The position numbers were made by a program, and so were the translations under genes. Positions 9,717 through 20,263 of a stretch of DNA of 64,000 nt are shown piece by piece. The notes beneath the pieces were generated by a model that saw only the letters and a program-made list of their open reading frames with translations, did not search any database and was not told where the DNA came from. The first letter of the stretch is position 1, and every line of letters starts with the position of its first letter. Where the stretch lies: NCBI RefSeq assembly GCF_032362555.1, contig NC_083511.1, positions 5,952,001-6,016,000 on the forward strand, given 5' to 3'. This DNA comes from Amyelois transitella. Its lineage: Eukaryota; Arthropoda; Insecta; Lepidoptera; Pyralidae.

Positions 9717-12700
9717 TCAAGGAGTGTAAGGTGGCGGTGGAGGGAGAACTGTGAGATCATCGAAAGGAAAATACTGTTGTGTTCCTAATACAGGTGGGGC
9801 ATATGTAGTATGCACTGTGGGTACAAAGTCTGCGCTGGGAGTGTAAGGGGGTAGAGTAGGCACCGATGGCGTAGGTCCCACGCTGTGGGCTTCATAGCCA
9901 TCCCAGTCATCAAGAAGAGTCCGTCTATGTGTATCATCATCTGTGGTTAATGGCGCACCCCATAAATTAGCTGCGGACGCCAACAGGGCAAGGGCACCTG
10001 AAAGTGTTCATTAAAAATTACTAAACGTAATAAAGGTAAAAACATCAAATGTGTATTTTTATCAAATATTTTTTGGGATATTCCCAAGTTTCCTCTCTAT
10101 ATATATTCCATGGCTGGCTTGCATAACTATACCAAGTAATTAAATCTAGGATATGCCCCAAAATATGTTTTAGGGCTGCTCTTAATTAAGCATATTTTAG
10201 TTGAATATGGTTGACAGCTTCTGTGGCCGGAATTCCTTCCCCGTTCCCGGCCAAGTCATAATGAGAAATGAACTTTCTCTGATTGACCTGGATCTTGAAT
10301 TTTTATCTATATTAGTATTTATTATAAAATAAAGTATCTGTGCACTTCTCATATAAAAAAAGCTCATGCAGATTCTATATGCCTTCATTTCCCTTCCCAT
10401 TGCAGTTTGTTTAACATTTTTTTTGTCTGAGGAATAACATTTTATTAGACAGATAATGAAATCTTTGCCTTGTATGATATTGGTCTTTGAATTTTAGTGT
10501 TAAATAATTGTATTTTAAAATCAACTGACCTGCTCCTGTTATAGTATAAAAGCCATATTCATAATCAACTTGTATTGAATCTGGGTCCCCATTGTTTTCA
10601 TTTCCCAAGACAACAGTGGTGTAGTAGCATACACCAACAATAGCAATGACCCAGAACACACACATTATGCTAGGCACGGCATTCCTACGTAAAAGTTTGA
10701 TAGCTCGGCTGTTCAGACTGCTCAAGTTAATAAGAATACCAATGCAAGATGAGAGTAATACCATAAAACATAGCAATATTAGTATTCTCATTAGTGTGAT
10801 GATTTCTGGTGTGGTACATGGTGGTAAACCTGAAATAAACAATATTGGATCAAAATACTATACAATTCATCATCATATGTTCAATACTAGCTTTGAATTC
10901 TAATAATTCTACCTTCAAAGTTTGAGGTGCACCTATTTCAAATAGAGAAGACAAACATTATGAGACTTTCTTTCATATTGAATGTAGGGTAAACCGTATA
11001 GCTATTGCCCACTTAAGGACTTCAAACACTTTGGCTTCAAACAATAAAAAAAGTATTATAAGTTTCAACCATTTATAATTTTTTTCTTACGTCCAAATAA
11101 AATCTCCATCAAAGTGTTAACGGTTTTTAGTCAAAACTTACATGGCTTAGAAAATAATTGAACAAATTTAAAATTATCCAAAAATGTACAGTTATTGCCC
11201 ATTGCTTACACTAATTGCCCACATCACAGCACAGTAATTGCCCAGTACCTTAAAATGATAAATTAGACTTTAAACTTTTGTCACTCCTTCTGATGTTCTT
11301 CAAAAATGCCTTCCACCAACCATCACCTGGCCTATTTTATAAAAAAAAAATTAGGGCGCGGGTTTTCTTCCAAAAACTTTTGCACGGAGTCTAAAAAGTC
11401 TTCTTTATTTCGAGGAAATCCTTTTCTAGCCGATATTATTATCCAATCCTCCAAACGACTTTTTACAGTCAGTAAATATAGGTGACTAGCTGTGCCCGCA
11501 ACTTCGTCCACGTGAAATAATTATTTTGGGCATTATTGAAGCCTTCAAGGATGAATAATTTTCCCCGTTTTTTTCACATTTTCTATTATTACTTTGCTCC
11601 TTATAGTTTCAGTGTGATATAATATAGCTTTAAGCCTTCCTCGATTAATGGTCTATTCAACGCAAAAATATTTTTTCAATTCGAACCAATAGTTCCTGAG
11701 ATGAGCGCGTTCAAACAAACAAACTCTTCAGCTTTATAATATTAGTAAAGATGGTCCTGTACCGATAGATTTAAAGCTGACTTAATTGAAGTTGAAGCGT
11801 AGTCATAGTAAGAGAAGAGGGGAAGGGATATAAGATAAGATTTAAATTACTTTTTAAGTGTATAGGAACAAACGGGCCAAAAATACAATAAACTTGACTC
11901 TTGTCAAACAGACTTTTAAATTTTTTAAATTTACTTGTCCGCCGAATTTATGGCGGGACGAAGGAGTTCCGCGTATGAGTTTTTATACATACGATTGTCC
12001 GTTTGTTACTAACATATAATTTTATTTATTTATAGTATTTACAACTATTTAAATGTGATCCCTACAGTCCTAAACTGGTTTTATGACCCAGATTTTTAAT
12101 AAAGTAGCGGAGACTGGACCTCGGAACACGGTATTTTTCAGCAATTTGCCTGGTAGACAAATTGTTAGAAGCATTTTGAAGAGCCTCGATAGCTTTCTGT
12201 AAATTTTCTTTGCTATATTGCACTTTTGGTGTCTTTGGCATACTGTAAATAAAACAATAACAGCCAATAAGATGTTGTGCATAGCGATTGGCTACCCGCA
12301 CCCACGAAATAATGTTAACAATATTTGCTACATTGTCATTATTATTGCGTGTGTTTGGCAAAAATATTGACAATATTACATAGTAAAAAAAAAAATATTG
12401 ACAATATTACATAGTGAAAAAAATATTGACAATATTATTGTCACAATATTATTGCGCGTATGCAAGCCATTAAGCTAATAAATGTGACGGCAACATTACT
12501 GACTTAATCCAAAAATTGCCGATAATGATTGCCCTGGGCAATAACTATACATATTAACCATGGCAATCACTAAAATTATGGTGGGCAATAACTAAAAATA
12601 TGCCGAAATACGTACAGCGATTGCCCACCGTTAAAAAACCGTTGAATCTAATCTGATTTCAAATATTTTCATTAAAAACATAACATAACACTTATGATTT

Positions 12701-14316
12701 CGTCATAACCATACACCAATAATGTAATATCAAATAAAATTCAAAAAAAATTTACCTCTAAGCAAGTAATTCCTTAAGAAAATTGCTAAAAAGTTTACCT
12801 GTTTGAGTAACACGTTCACCCGTCTTGACAAAATCTACCATTAATTTTTTTCCTTCAGTGTTAACACTTATCAATTTTAAAATCTACTATAAATTGACCA
12901 TAGAGTAACCTAGTAAATTATATGCGAAAGAAGTGACAACACAACCTTTGATTCAGATTTTTTTTCTAAAAACGGGCAATCACTGCCTGTGGGCAATCAC
13001 TCTCTGGTTTACCCTACCATGAAATTAAATGTGGTATGCAACTTTTGCTCTTTATTTAAGAAGTAGCTTTTAAGAGAGACTTCACTTTTGTTGGAATTTC
13101 TATTCTATCTCTGTACCAAATCTTTGTTTTGTTTGTTTGTTATATCTTTATTGCATAGAAATTTACACAGTAACAAAAAATAGTAAGTACATAGTTATAA
13201 AAGAGACATACATAATATTGTTAAAATAGATCCAGTAGTTTTTGAGTCAACTGGTTTGGTTACAATCAAAAATACAAATCTTTTCTGTTTATGATATTGG
13301 TATGTTAAATATTTAAAACCCACCAAATTAACTATCTAGTCTAAGGGGAGACTGTCTCTGCACTGCACTTCTCCCATCCACATCTACATAAAAACAACAC
13401 GTTTTACCCAGAGGGGTAGGCAGAGACTACATCTTTCCACTTGCTACAATCTCTGCATACTTCTTTCGCTTCAGCCACATTCATAACTCTTCATGCAAGT
13501 TTGGCATTTTCAGGTAATCTGGACATGACCTTTTGCCAGAATTACCTTAATTTGATCAAGGTATGTTCATTATTTGAATACTAATTGGTGCTCTTATGGT
13601 GAGGGAAAACATTGTAATTAAACCTGTACATTTGGGCAACTGGGTGTACAAAGGTTATGGAGATCAGATGGTTGTCACTAAGTGTAAAAACCTGACTCTC
13701 CCAATCCAGGTTTCATGGTCAAGGGCTTACCCCAGGCTCCTCTCCAGAGTGGTGAGGATGCAACTGGGACTATAGCCAGAAGGAAGATGTTCATCTAGAC
13801 CTTCCCACTCCTACCTTTTTATCCACACTCTCCTTGCATATTTGCTTAGTCAACCTGCTTTCATTCATCCTTCATCCACAAGACCAAATCAACTTAGCAT
13901 ACCCTTTTCCATTCCTCTTACTTTATCTCCTTTAACACCACAACATTCCCTCATCACCTTGTTTCTTATGCAGTCAGTCAATTTCACAGCGATCATACTC
14001 CTTAAAGCTCTCATTTCCACTGGATTTATTCTTACATCTAATTAATTGCAAAATCAAAGGTCAGAATTAAACACTCACCATACATCCTATTTATGGGGTC
14101 AATATCTGAATCTTGGCGTATTTTTATATCCTCAGAATCATCATCACCATCATCAAAAGTGAAGAACTGAGCGAGGGACAGACTCTGAGTGCAATGCAGA
14201 CCCTTGATCCTGAACCAACTGGGCTGGACCAACGCAGCACAAGTCAACAGGAATGTGGTTACATTAAAGAATGCTGCTATTTTATTCAGTTCCTTGTCTT
14301 TAAAAGAGAAAGGCAT
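9717..14316 (-). CDS. Tmem127: Transmembrane protein 127 homologue (four-pass endolysosomal protein)
   Basis: Three coding exons on the minus strand: 14316-14079, 10829-10530 and 9997-9717, with consensus GT/AG junctions and matching phases, giving 272 aa (human 238). Four hydrophobic segments lie at about 12-34, 88-115, 129-154 and 171-192. Family landmarks are WFRIKGLHC after the first segment, ITGAGALALLASAANLW in the last (human VAGAGGASILATAANLL) and a proline-rich C terminus ending PPPPPYTP, which holds a PPxY-type WW-domain ligand. In mammals TMEM127 is a tumour suppressor of the endolysosomal system that dampens mTORC1 and limits surface RET. An acceptor-like site at 14327-14325, just upstream of the ATG, suggests a non-coding first exon. 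Intron 1 (3.2 kb) is full of transposons. The acidic first loop (DDGDDDSED) is longer than in human. Confidence 0.93.
10218..10340 (+). repeat. SINE family A, truncated, in Tmem127 intron 2
   Basis: Contains 'cccggccaagtcataatgag' and 'tctgattgacctggatcttg', diverged from the full copies at 21973 and 51763, and ends in 'aaaataaagtatc'. The A-box half is lost or rearranged. Confidence 0.7.
11486..11751 (-). mobile_element. Short non-autonomous Helitron-like element (Lep1 type)
   Basis: On the minus strand it begins TC (after host A) with 'tttactaatattataaagc', continues with 'gaagagtttgtttgtttg' and ends 'gggcacagCTAG' before host T. Insertion between A and T, 5' TC and 3' CTAG are the Helitron hallmarks. 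At 266 bp it encodes nothing. It is nested in the pogo-like element, so it arrived later. Confidence 0.8.
12062..12241 (-). pseudogene. Pogo-family transposase, N-terminal HTH fragment
   Basis: ATG 12241 opens a 59-codon frame with the CENP-B/Psq-type helix-turn-helix typical of pogo transposases: YSKENLQKAIEALQN, STRQIAEKYRVPRSSLRYFI (residues 9-48) and GHKTSLG. The frame ends at a TAG just where the family continues with a second DNA-binding domain, and the DDE domain is missing. The remaining peptide could at most bind DNA. It lies centrally in the element and is antisense in the same direction as Tmem127. Confidence 0.8.
12361..12438. repeat. Tandem repeat within the pogo-like element
   Basis: Two and a half copies of a unit of about 24-30 bp containing 'atattgacaatattacatag', separated by A-runs. 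Each unit holds the short palindrome AATATTGaCAATATT. Confidence 0.8.
13404..14041 (-). pseudogene. LINE reverse-transcriptase C-terminal relic, interrupted by a SINE
   Basis: On the minus strand, 14001-13850 encodes MRALRSMIAVKLTDCIRNKV and ECCGVKGDKV, then after a stop FGLVDEG, then MNESRLTKQICKESVDKKVG, the tail of a common insect LINE RT. Reading resumes after the SINE copy (13572-13797) with MNVAEAKEVCRDCSKWKDVV and SAYPSG before TAA at 13406-13404. At least two in-frame stops mark it as dead. The piece lies in Tmem127 intron 1, in the same orientation as the gene. A second copy of its extreme 3' end is at 44408-44490. Confidence 0.75.
13572..13797 (+). repeat. SINE family B inserted in the LINE relic
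   Basis: Contains 'actaattggtgctcttatgg', 'gggcaactgggtgtac', 'cccaatccaggtttcatgg' and ends 'gcaactgggactatagccag'. It splits the reading frame of the antisense LINE, so it inserted after it. Confidence 0.75.
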
Positions 14317-15592
14317 TTTTAAACCTGAAACAAAATTCACATTGCTTATTTTACGTATATTATAGTAGTAGAAATAAACAAAAAACGAAGTACGCACAGA
14401 TCGTAAATGAATGAAATTAGCGAGTCAGGGAAGCATTTGATTGTAGATGTGTTTCGCCTATTTATAGCTTTGTTATCTCACAGGAGACAATCTCCGGGGG
14501 GAGGTTAGAGGAATAAACTTAATTTGTACAACTATGCAAACGTCTCCTGACGTAATACATTTTAGAATTACAGGACGAGGACTTTGGAAATGTAAATACG
14601 TAATGAAAACTAATTAAAAACGGCAAGGTAAGGCAAGGCAAGGCTCGAGTTGTAATGATTTTATTTTGCCAGTATTGCAATTTAATACCAGAATACAATA
14701 TTTAGCGATGTTATCACGTAAATGCTTTAGAATAAGAATGTTCAGATCTACTTCATAGCGTTAATGTTGAAAAAAATATGATGACCGAGGTTGAACGTCA
14801 TACCTCTTATCCATGTTAAACAGCCCATTATGTTGTAGCAATCATCAGAATATAACTCCTAATTAATATAACTAGGCAAAGTTAACAAATCAGAGCTTTA
14901 AATCGCTTTAAACAAATTCCACACATGAAATTTTACTGGTAAAACAATAACTTAGCACTTCGATCATCGACTCTTGCTTTTTGGTTACTATATAACTGAC
15001 AGATGTCAAACGTATCGAATTGGCAGTTGCCATTTGGTTGACATTTTCTATTTCTTTAGTATCAAAGAAATGTAATAAATAATTGCGAATGTGAATGACA
15101 CTTTCAATGGATAAGAAGACTTCTTATTTTAGTTCATACGGAATCTCTATCGGTAAACATCGAGTTATATTAGTGACAACTTAAACGTCGGGACTTACGC
15201 AGTCTCGGGTATACAATGCTCAGTAAAGACTCACGAGTCTTATCTTTAGCACGCTGGCCAGTAGCCACAAATTTTTAATTATATTGGTGTTTTATTCTAA
15301 AGCACTACATTGTCGCCGATTAACAGAAGCTGAATGTGTCAATCTGTGTCAGAGATTGGATTATGATAGCACATTCAGTTGCGTGAACCTCAACATATTT
15401 TCCATCATTTTAATGAGCATTGGTTACTATTAAGTAGGTACCATTAAAAGTAGTAAAACTACGTAATCTACGTTTATTAGTATTTTCATGCTTCAATTTC
15501 GTTATTTCTTTCTTTTTAAAATCAAGAAACCTTATAAGGTCCACCAAAAATAACTTAGAAATCCACAAAAAATAGTAAAAACAAAATTACTC
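14317..15592. other. Tmem127 5' region and intergenic
   Basis: Holds the presumed untranslated first exon and promoter of Tmem127 (minus strand), whose exact place I cannot fix. A short imperfect 'ggcaa' repeat lies at 14622-14645. Otherwise unremarkable. Confidence 0.35.
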
Positions 15593-15832
15593 CGGTGCCG
15601 TGTGTTCACTTTAGAATACTCCATCTCTTTCCCATAAATGTAGTAAAAGGCGACTAAAGCAATAAGCTTATAAACTTGGGATTCATAATTTAGACGATCG
15701 GCTAGCAACCTGTCAACCTTAATTCTATCTTTAAGCCGTACAGTTGAACGTGACCTTCACTCTTTGTGACACTGTTGGCTTTGTCTAATCCGTAAGGAAT
15801 AAAGACGTGATTGCATGTATGTTTGTACATAC
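15593..15832 (-). repeat. MITE-like repeat family C, near-complete copy
   Basis: Reverse orientation: begins 'ggtgccgtgtgttcac', has 'ccatctctttcccataaatg', 'aaaaggcgactaaagc', 'cgtacagttgaacgtg' and ends 'aataaagacgtgattgcatg'. It is the same family as 22601, 26743/28593, 38898, 44843, 51731/52005 and 58628. Confidence 0.75.
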
Positions 15833-15986
15833 ACGCAAATAATCAAGTATTTATTAACATTAAACACACCAATAAAAAAGTGAAGACAAAAATAAAACTA
15901 TCCGTTGACTGTTATCAAACCCAGACACTTCAACTTGATAACCGATCGCTCGCCTACTGGCGGATATTATCGATCTTCAGCAACCA

Positions 15987-17048
15987 TCTATACTAATATT
16001 ATAAAGCTGAAGAGTTTGTTTAGTTTGTTTGTTTGTTTGTTTGTTTAAACGCTCTCAGCGCACGCGTTCTCAGAAACTACTGAACCGATTTGAATAATTC
16101 TTTCACTGTTAGATAGTCTATTTATCGAGGAAGGCTATAGGCTACATTTTATCCCGGATTTCCTACGGGAAACGTCAATAATGCAGGTGAAATTTGAATG
16201 AGTCTGCCAACTGCGAGCTTTCCACGCGAACGCTGCGCAAACCAACAAAGATATAGTAAAACAATGTAGTACAGATGTGAAGTACTCATTTTTTGCCACA
16301 AAAAAGTCCGCGAGAGCATATATCTATCTCTAAAGGTTTACTTACAATAACCACTTTTATGTTCATTTTTTAAGATTATTTTTTCATTATAAACATAAGT
16401 TATTTTGAAACCAATTTTTTTTTATTCAGTATGAATCCTTATCCAAATAAATATGTTTATTACTTTCGGCTTTTCATGTAGACTAAAATTGCCATTTACA
16501 GTATATAAATCAGACGAATAGGTTTTGAGATATAGTCGTTATAAGCAATTTGCAGCGAAACATTTAATACGGCGAACCAGCGTTCTTTCTCTCGCCTCAC
16601 CCCGCATCTTTCGATCGCCCTGCTCTATCCTACTTCCTACATATAGATAGGTATTATTCTACTTATAATACTTCCTTTGTATGTTTGTCTGTTTTTACCT
16701 CTTACCTACTTTTAAACTGATTATGTCTATCTTTTAAGATTGTTGTTGATTATGAGTATTTAATTGTTAACAAAACTGTCTTTGATATTACTTAATTTCA
16801 ATGAACATCTTAGAAGATTTACTATTTTAAAGTAAAATAAAGTATCAGCCTGTAAGATCCCACTACTGGACAAAGGCCTCTCATCTCACTATACGGTCTC
16901 CGTCGCGGGTTATGATGTGGGCCAAGTCGTCGCCAAGTCGCATAACAATTAGCAGCTATAATTGATAAAGCCGAGGAGGAAACATGCAAAAATAAATATG
17001 ATGCCCAAAATAACTATTCCACGCGGACGAAGTCGCGGGCACAGCTAG
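15987..17048 (+). mobile_element. Helitron-like element, long form
   Basis: Begins A|TCTATACTAATATTATAAAG (15987), followed by a GTTT run (16014-16048) and 'ggaaggctataggctac', and ends 'cgcgggcacagCTAG|T' (17048). The ends match the 266-bp copy at 11486-11751, but the interior is about 800 bp longer and includes a decayed 'atcccactactggacaaagg' repeat at 16857-16880. No Rep/helicase coding is visible, so it is non-autonomous. It may be two insertions rather than one; the ends alone support a single unit. Confidence 0.6.
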
Positions 17049-17654
17049 TTTACTTATAATGACATTTTCAAATCATTTACTTATTACATTTTGTGGATAT
17101 GCTTTTTCTGAAAAGTCCCATGGGAGTGAAACCTCTGACAAAATTTAATTACGTACATTATCCCAAAACGTAACGACTGAGGGTGCAGCTGAAAACACGC
17201 ACTCAAAATAGGAGAAAGTAGAATAAAAGTGTTGTACACATCTACAATATACTCGTACATACATAGATATACCTACTTTTACAGAGTCACAGAAACATCA
17301 CGGTAACCCCGCAGTCTCAGATAGCTCGCCTAGATGCGAGGCAAACTAAGCCTTTGTTTTCGTGGCCCAAAAAGTTATATAGTTTAAAGTAATAAAAATC
17401 AAGCACAGACCATTAATGAAAAGGAAATTAAGTAAGTAACTACGTGGAATATAATTAACTCGCATTTTATAACAAGGTTAAGCTTTTTAACTCATTAGAA
17501 TACAATGCTGAAAAATACTCGCAATTTTTCAAAGCTGAAATGTACTTTGATTTATTTCTTTCCTTTTTTACTTTTAAGTTGCAACCTTACTTATTTACCG
17601 AATCTGTTAATCAAAGTAGAGAGTTACTGTTAAACAAATCATTGTTTGTTTCAG
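17049..17654 (+). other. Upstream region of the receptor gene
   Basis: Ends with a good 3' splice site (tttgtttcAG at 17653-17654), implying a non-coding first exon further upstream. No first exon or promoter could be located. Confidence 0.4.
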
Positions 17655-17677
17655 ATTAAACTATTTTGCGCTTGAAA

Positions 17678-17700
17678 ATGTAGCTGCTATGAATTTCTGA
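17678..17700 (+). promoter_or_regulatory. Two minimal uORFs before the receptor start codon
   Basis: ATG TAG (17678-17683) is a start-stop uORF. ATG AAT TTC TGA (17689-17700) is a three-codon uORF whose stop ends one base before the main ATG at 17702. If the spliced 5' UTR includes this stretch, receptor translation would depend on leaky scanning or very short-range reinitiation. Confidence 0.6.
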
Positions 17701-17701
17701 A

Positions 17702-19117
17702 ATGACCATCGGTATGTCGGACCGCAATATGGAATATTACGTTCTAAACTTATCTGAATTTAGTGAATTTCATGAAATGGAAAATTCGACTAAATTGGAA
17801 TTCCACAATTTGAGTGTCGTTGTTTCATCTTGTGAGGTTACTAGTGACATTCTGTATAACTCGAGTGTCGGACTTATTATAGCAGTACCGGAATGGGAAG
17901 CAGTAACTACAATAATAGTTCTAACTCTTGTCATATTGGGGACGATTTTTGGAAATATCCTAGTTATACTTGGTGTGTTCACGTACAAACCCTTGCGGAT
18001 AGTACAAAACTTTTTTATAGTGTCCTTAGCAGTTGCAGATTTAGCCGTGGCCATTTTAGTGTTACCACTCAATGTTGCATATTCGACTTTAGGTCGGTGG
18101 TACTGGGGAAAACATTTGTGCAAAATGTGGCTCACTTGTGACATAATGAGCTGCACGTCGTCGATATTGAATCTCTGTGCCATAGCTCTAGACAGGTATT
18201 ATGCGATCACGGATCCTATTAACTACGCCAACAAGCGAACGTTAAAAAGGGTAATTGTCCAAATAGCTGGAGTATGGATATTATCGTTGATTATAAGTTC
18301 ACCGCCTTTATTGGGTTGGAATGATTGGCCAGACGAGTTTACATCAGATACACCTTGTCAACTCACGTCTGAACCTGGATATGTAGTATATTCTTCACTC
18401 GGATCGTTTTTTATTCCTCTGATAATAATGACAATAGTGTACATAAAAATATACATGGCAGCAAAACAAAGACTAAGGCGCCGCACGTTGGCTGCTAGAA
18501 TCCAAAAACCAGAGATGAATGTAGCGAACGCAGAAGATAGTCAGGATAAAGAAGACACAGATAATGATTCGGACAGTGGTGAAAGCATCAAAAGGCAAAG
18601 GCGGGCGTTTATAGATATTAAGAAGAATTTTTTTGTGCCGTTGCTTCTAATGCATGACCCTATGTCTCGTCAAAGGATTGAGTCGAATATTCAGCAGCTA
18701 CAGTCAGAAGTGTCACCAGGGAAGGATACTAGTTATACAACTAAAGTGGTGGGATCGATAAAAAAGTTAAGTCATAGAAGAAAGAAGCATGAGAAGCCTC
18801 TGTTGGCGAATGTTGGCAAGAGTGGTGACGTTGTGCATCAGTTTATTGAACAGAAACAAAAAATATCACTGTCGAAAGAGCGACGCGCGGCGCGTACTCT
18901 TGGTATCATAATGGGAGTTTTCGTTATATGCTGGTTACCATTTTTCTTGATGTATGTAATTTTACCATTTTGCCCCTTATGTTGTCCTAGTAACAGATTA
19001 ATTAATTTCATTACATGGTTGGGATATTTGAATTCAACAGTCAATCCGATCATCTACACAATATTTAATTTAGATTTTAGAAAAGCCTTCAAAAAATTAT
19101 TAGGTTTGAGTGGATAA
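17702..19117 (+). CDS. Tyramine/octopamine-type biogenic amine receptor (class A GPCR)
   Basis: A 471-aa protein in a single coding exon. Seven transmembrane segments lie at about 68-92, 103-125, 138-162, 184-205, 228-250, 396-420 and 432-455, with a long third intracellular loop (251-395). Amine-receptor residues are present: D147 in TM3 for the amine, S231 and S235 in TM5, C140-C219 disulphide pair, DRY at 164-166, CWLPFF at 410-415 and NPIIY at 448-452. Blocks such as [40 protein letters not shown] and [15 protein letters not shown] are nearly those of insect type-1 tyramine receptors, which couple to Gi. Differences from the canonical lepidopteran protein (DRYYAIT for DRYWAIT, a different N terminus and loop 3) suggest a paralogue. 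The N terminus has four NxS/T sequons. Start ATG 17702 is used; Met5 or Met10 are alternatives. A poly(A) signal is at 19221. Confidence 0.92.
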   Translation: MTIGMSDRNMEYYVLNLSEFSEFHEMENSTKLEFHNLSVVVSSCEVTSDILYNSSVGLIIAVPEWEAVTTIIVLTLVILGTIFGNILVILGVFTYKPLRIVQNFFIVSLAVADLAVAILVLPLNVAYSTLGRWYWGKHLCKMWLTCDIMSCTSSILNLCAIALDRYYAITDPINYANKRTLKRVIVQIAGVWILSLIISSPPLLGWNDWPDEFTSDTPCQLTSEPGYVVYSSLGSFFIPLIIMTIVYIKIYMAAKQRLRRRTLAARIQKPEMNVANAEDSQDKEDTDNDSDSGESIKRQRRAFIDIKKNFFVPLLLMHDPMSRQRIESNIQQLQSEVSPGKDTSYTTKVVGSIKKLSHRRKKHEKPLLANVGKSGDVVHQFIEQKQKISLSKERRAARTLGIIMGVFVICWLPFFLMYVILPFCPLCCPSNRLINFITWLGYLNSTVNPIIYTIFNLDFRKAFKKLLGLSG

Positions 19118-19220
19118 TAGACTGAGGAAACTACTTATAGTTAATTAATTGTATTTATTTAAAATTGTACATATATTGCTATGTAAATATAAATTTCTAA
19201 TTTAGTTGCCAGTGAAATCA

Positions 19221-19226
19221 AATAAA
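19221..19226 (+). terminator. Poly(A) signal of the receptor gene
   Basis: AATAAA about 100 bases after the TAA stop. Confidence 0.6.
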
Positions 19227-19994
19227 ATATAGAAAATGTGAATGTGCCAAAAAATATTTATATTATAAAAACAAAATAGTGAAATAAATAGTTTCTTTTG
19301 ATAGGCATTGTTATTATTTGAAATTCAGAACTATTTCCTCATAACAGAGAGCACTAAAGTCTAGCAGTCGCCTAATTGTGCCTCAACAATAACATGAAGT
19401 AGCCGAGTCGAGATTTTGTGGAGGGCCTTGTTAGCCGCGTGTACTTTATGAGACTGCGCTCGGCGTGTAGCGGGCTGCTATTTCATCGGATGGTTCAAAA
19501 ACATACATACCTACATACCTATAAGTTTTTTCATGACTGTTGGCTCTGTCTACCCCGCAAAAGATATAGACGTGATTATATTTAATTAACTAAAATTATA
19601 TAACAAACTAAAAATAAAGCGCTAATGAAGCTATTTTTAATTATCTAGCTAGATCTTTGTCAGTAATTGCTACTTAATGACATTGAGTAGAAATTATTTT
19701 TGTTGGTAATAAACAATCAGGTTAAAACGGACCACGATTTTACTAGATTCGAGTGGGTTATCAATCATGTCGTCACACTTATAGGTATTATATACATATA
19801 TGGGAGCATCACACATCTGTCGGAGACATTTGATGAATTGCCATGAATTTAGCTACGTAAGTAGGTAGTATGTGAAGCTAGTTTATATGAAAAACAAAAA
19901 TCTCGTCCCCATGGGTATTTCAGGATATTTTATACTTTCCAAGAAATATAGGTACCTGCCAAATTTCAGCTTGCTACTCGTACTTGTACCTCTG
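19227..19994. other. Intergenic with a fragment of repeat family C
   Basis: Positions 19528-19575 carry 'gactgttggctctgtctacc' and 'agatatagacgtgattata', a reverse-orientation end of family C. The rest shows nothing definite. Confidence 0.5.
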
Positions 19995-20263
19995 CCTCCT
20001 GACTTTAGTCCCGGTTGCATCCTCACTACTCTGGAAAGGAGTCCAGGGTATGGCTTTGACCGTGGATCCTGGATTGGATTTGAGTCAGGTTTTTATGCGA
20101 AGCGACGCCCGTCTGATCTCCGCAAGCTTTGGGAAAACCCATATTGGATCGATCATGGTTACACATCCAGTTTCCTGAATGTGCAGGTTTCCTCACGATG
20201 TTTTCCCTCACCGTAAGAGCATCGGTTAGTATTAAAATGTACATAACTTCGAAAATAGTCATT
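19995..20263 (-). repeat. SINE family B, long body copy
   Basis: In reverse it carries 'gactttagtcccggttgcat' first and 'agagcatcggttagtattaa' last, with all middle blocks including 'ggatcctggattggattt' and 'cccatattggatcgatc'. It is one of the longest body copies here; open frames across it are not genes. Confidence 0.75.

Larger units (their letters stand above)
10987..13014. mobile_element. Pogo/Tigger-like DNA transposon remnant with subterminal ATTGCCCA arrays
   Basis: Starts GGGTAAACC and ends GGTTTACCC, flanked by TA on both sides (10985-10986, 13015-13016), as in the Tc1/mariner-pogo superfamily. About five copies of an ATTGCCCA-type motif lie in the first 280 bases and about seven, mostly inverted, in the last 500. 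It carries an N-terminal transposase fragment on the minus strand (12062-12241) and a nested Helitron-like element (11486-11751). With only a DNA-binding fragment left it is non-autonomous. It sits in intron 1 of Tmem127. Confidence 0.85.

Noticed and set aside
19872-20216. Open frame of 114 codons on the plus strand
   Set aside because: It lies across the SINE family B copy (19995-20263) and has no protein family features.
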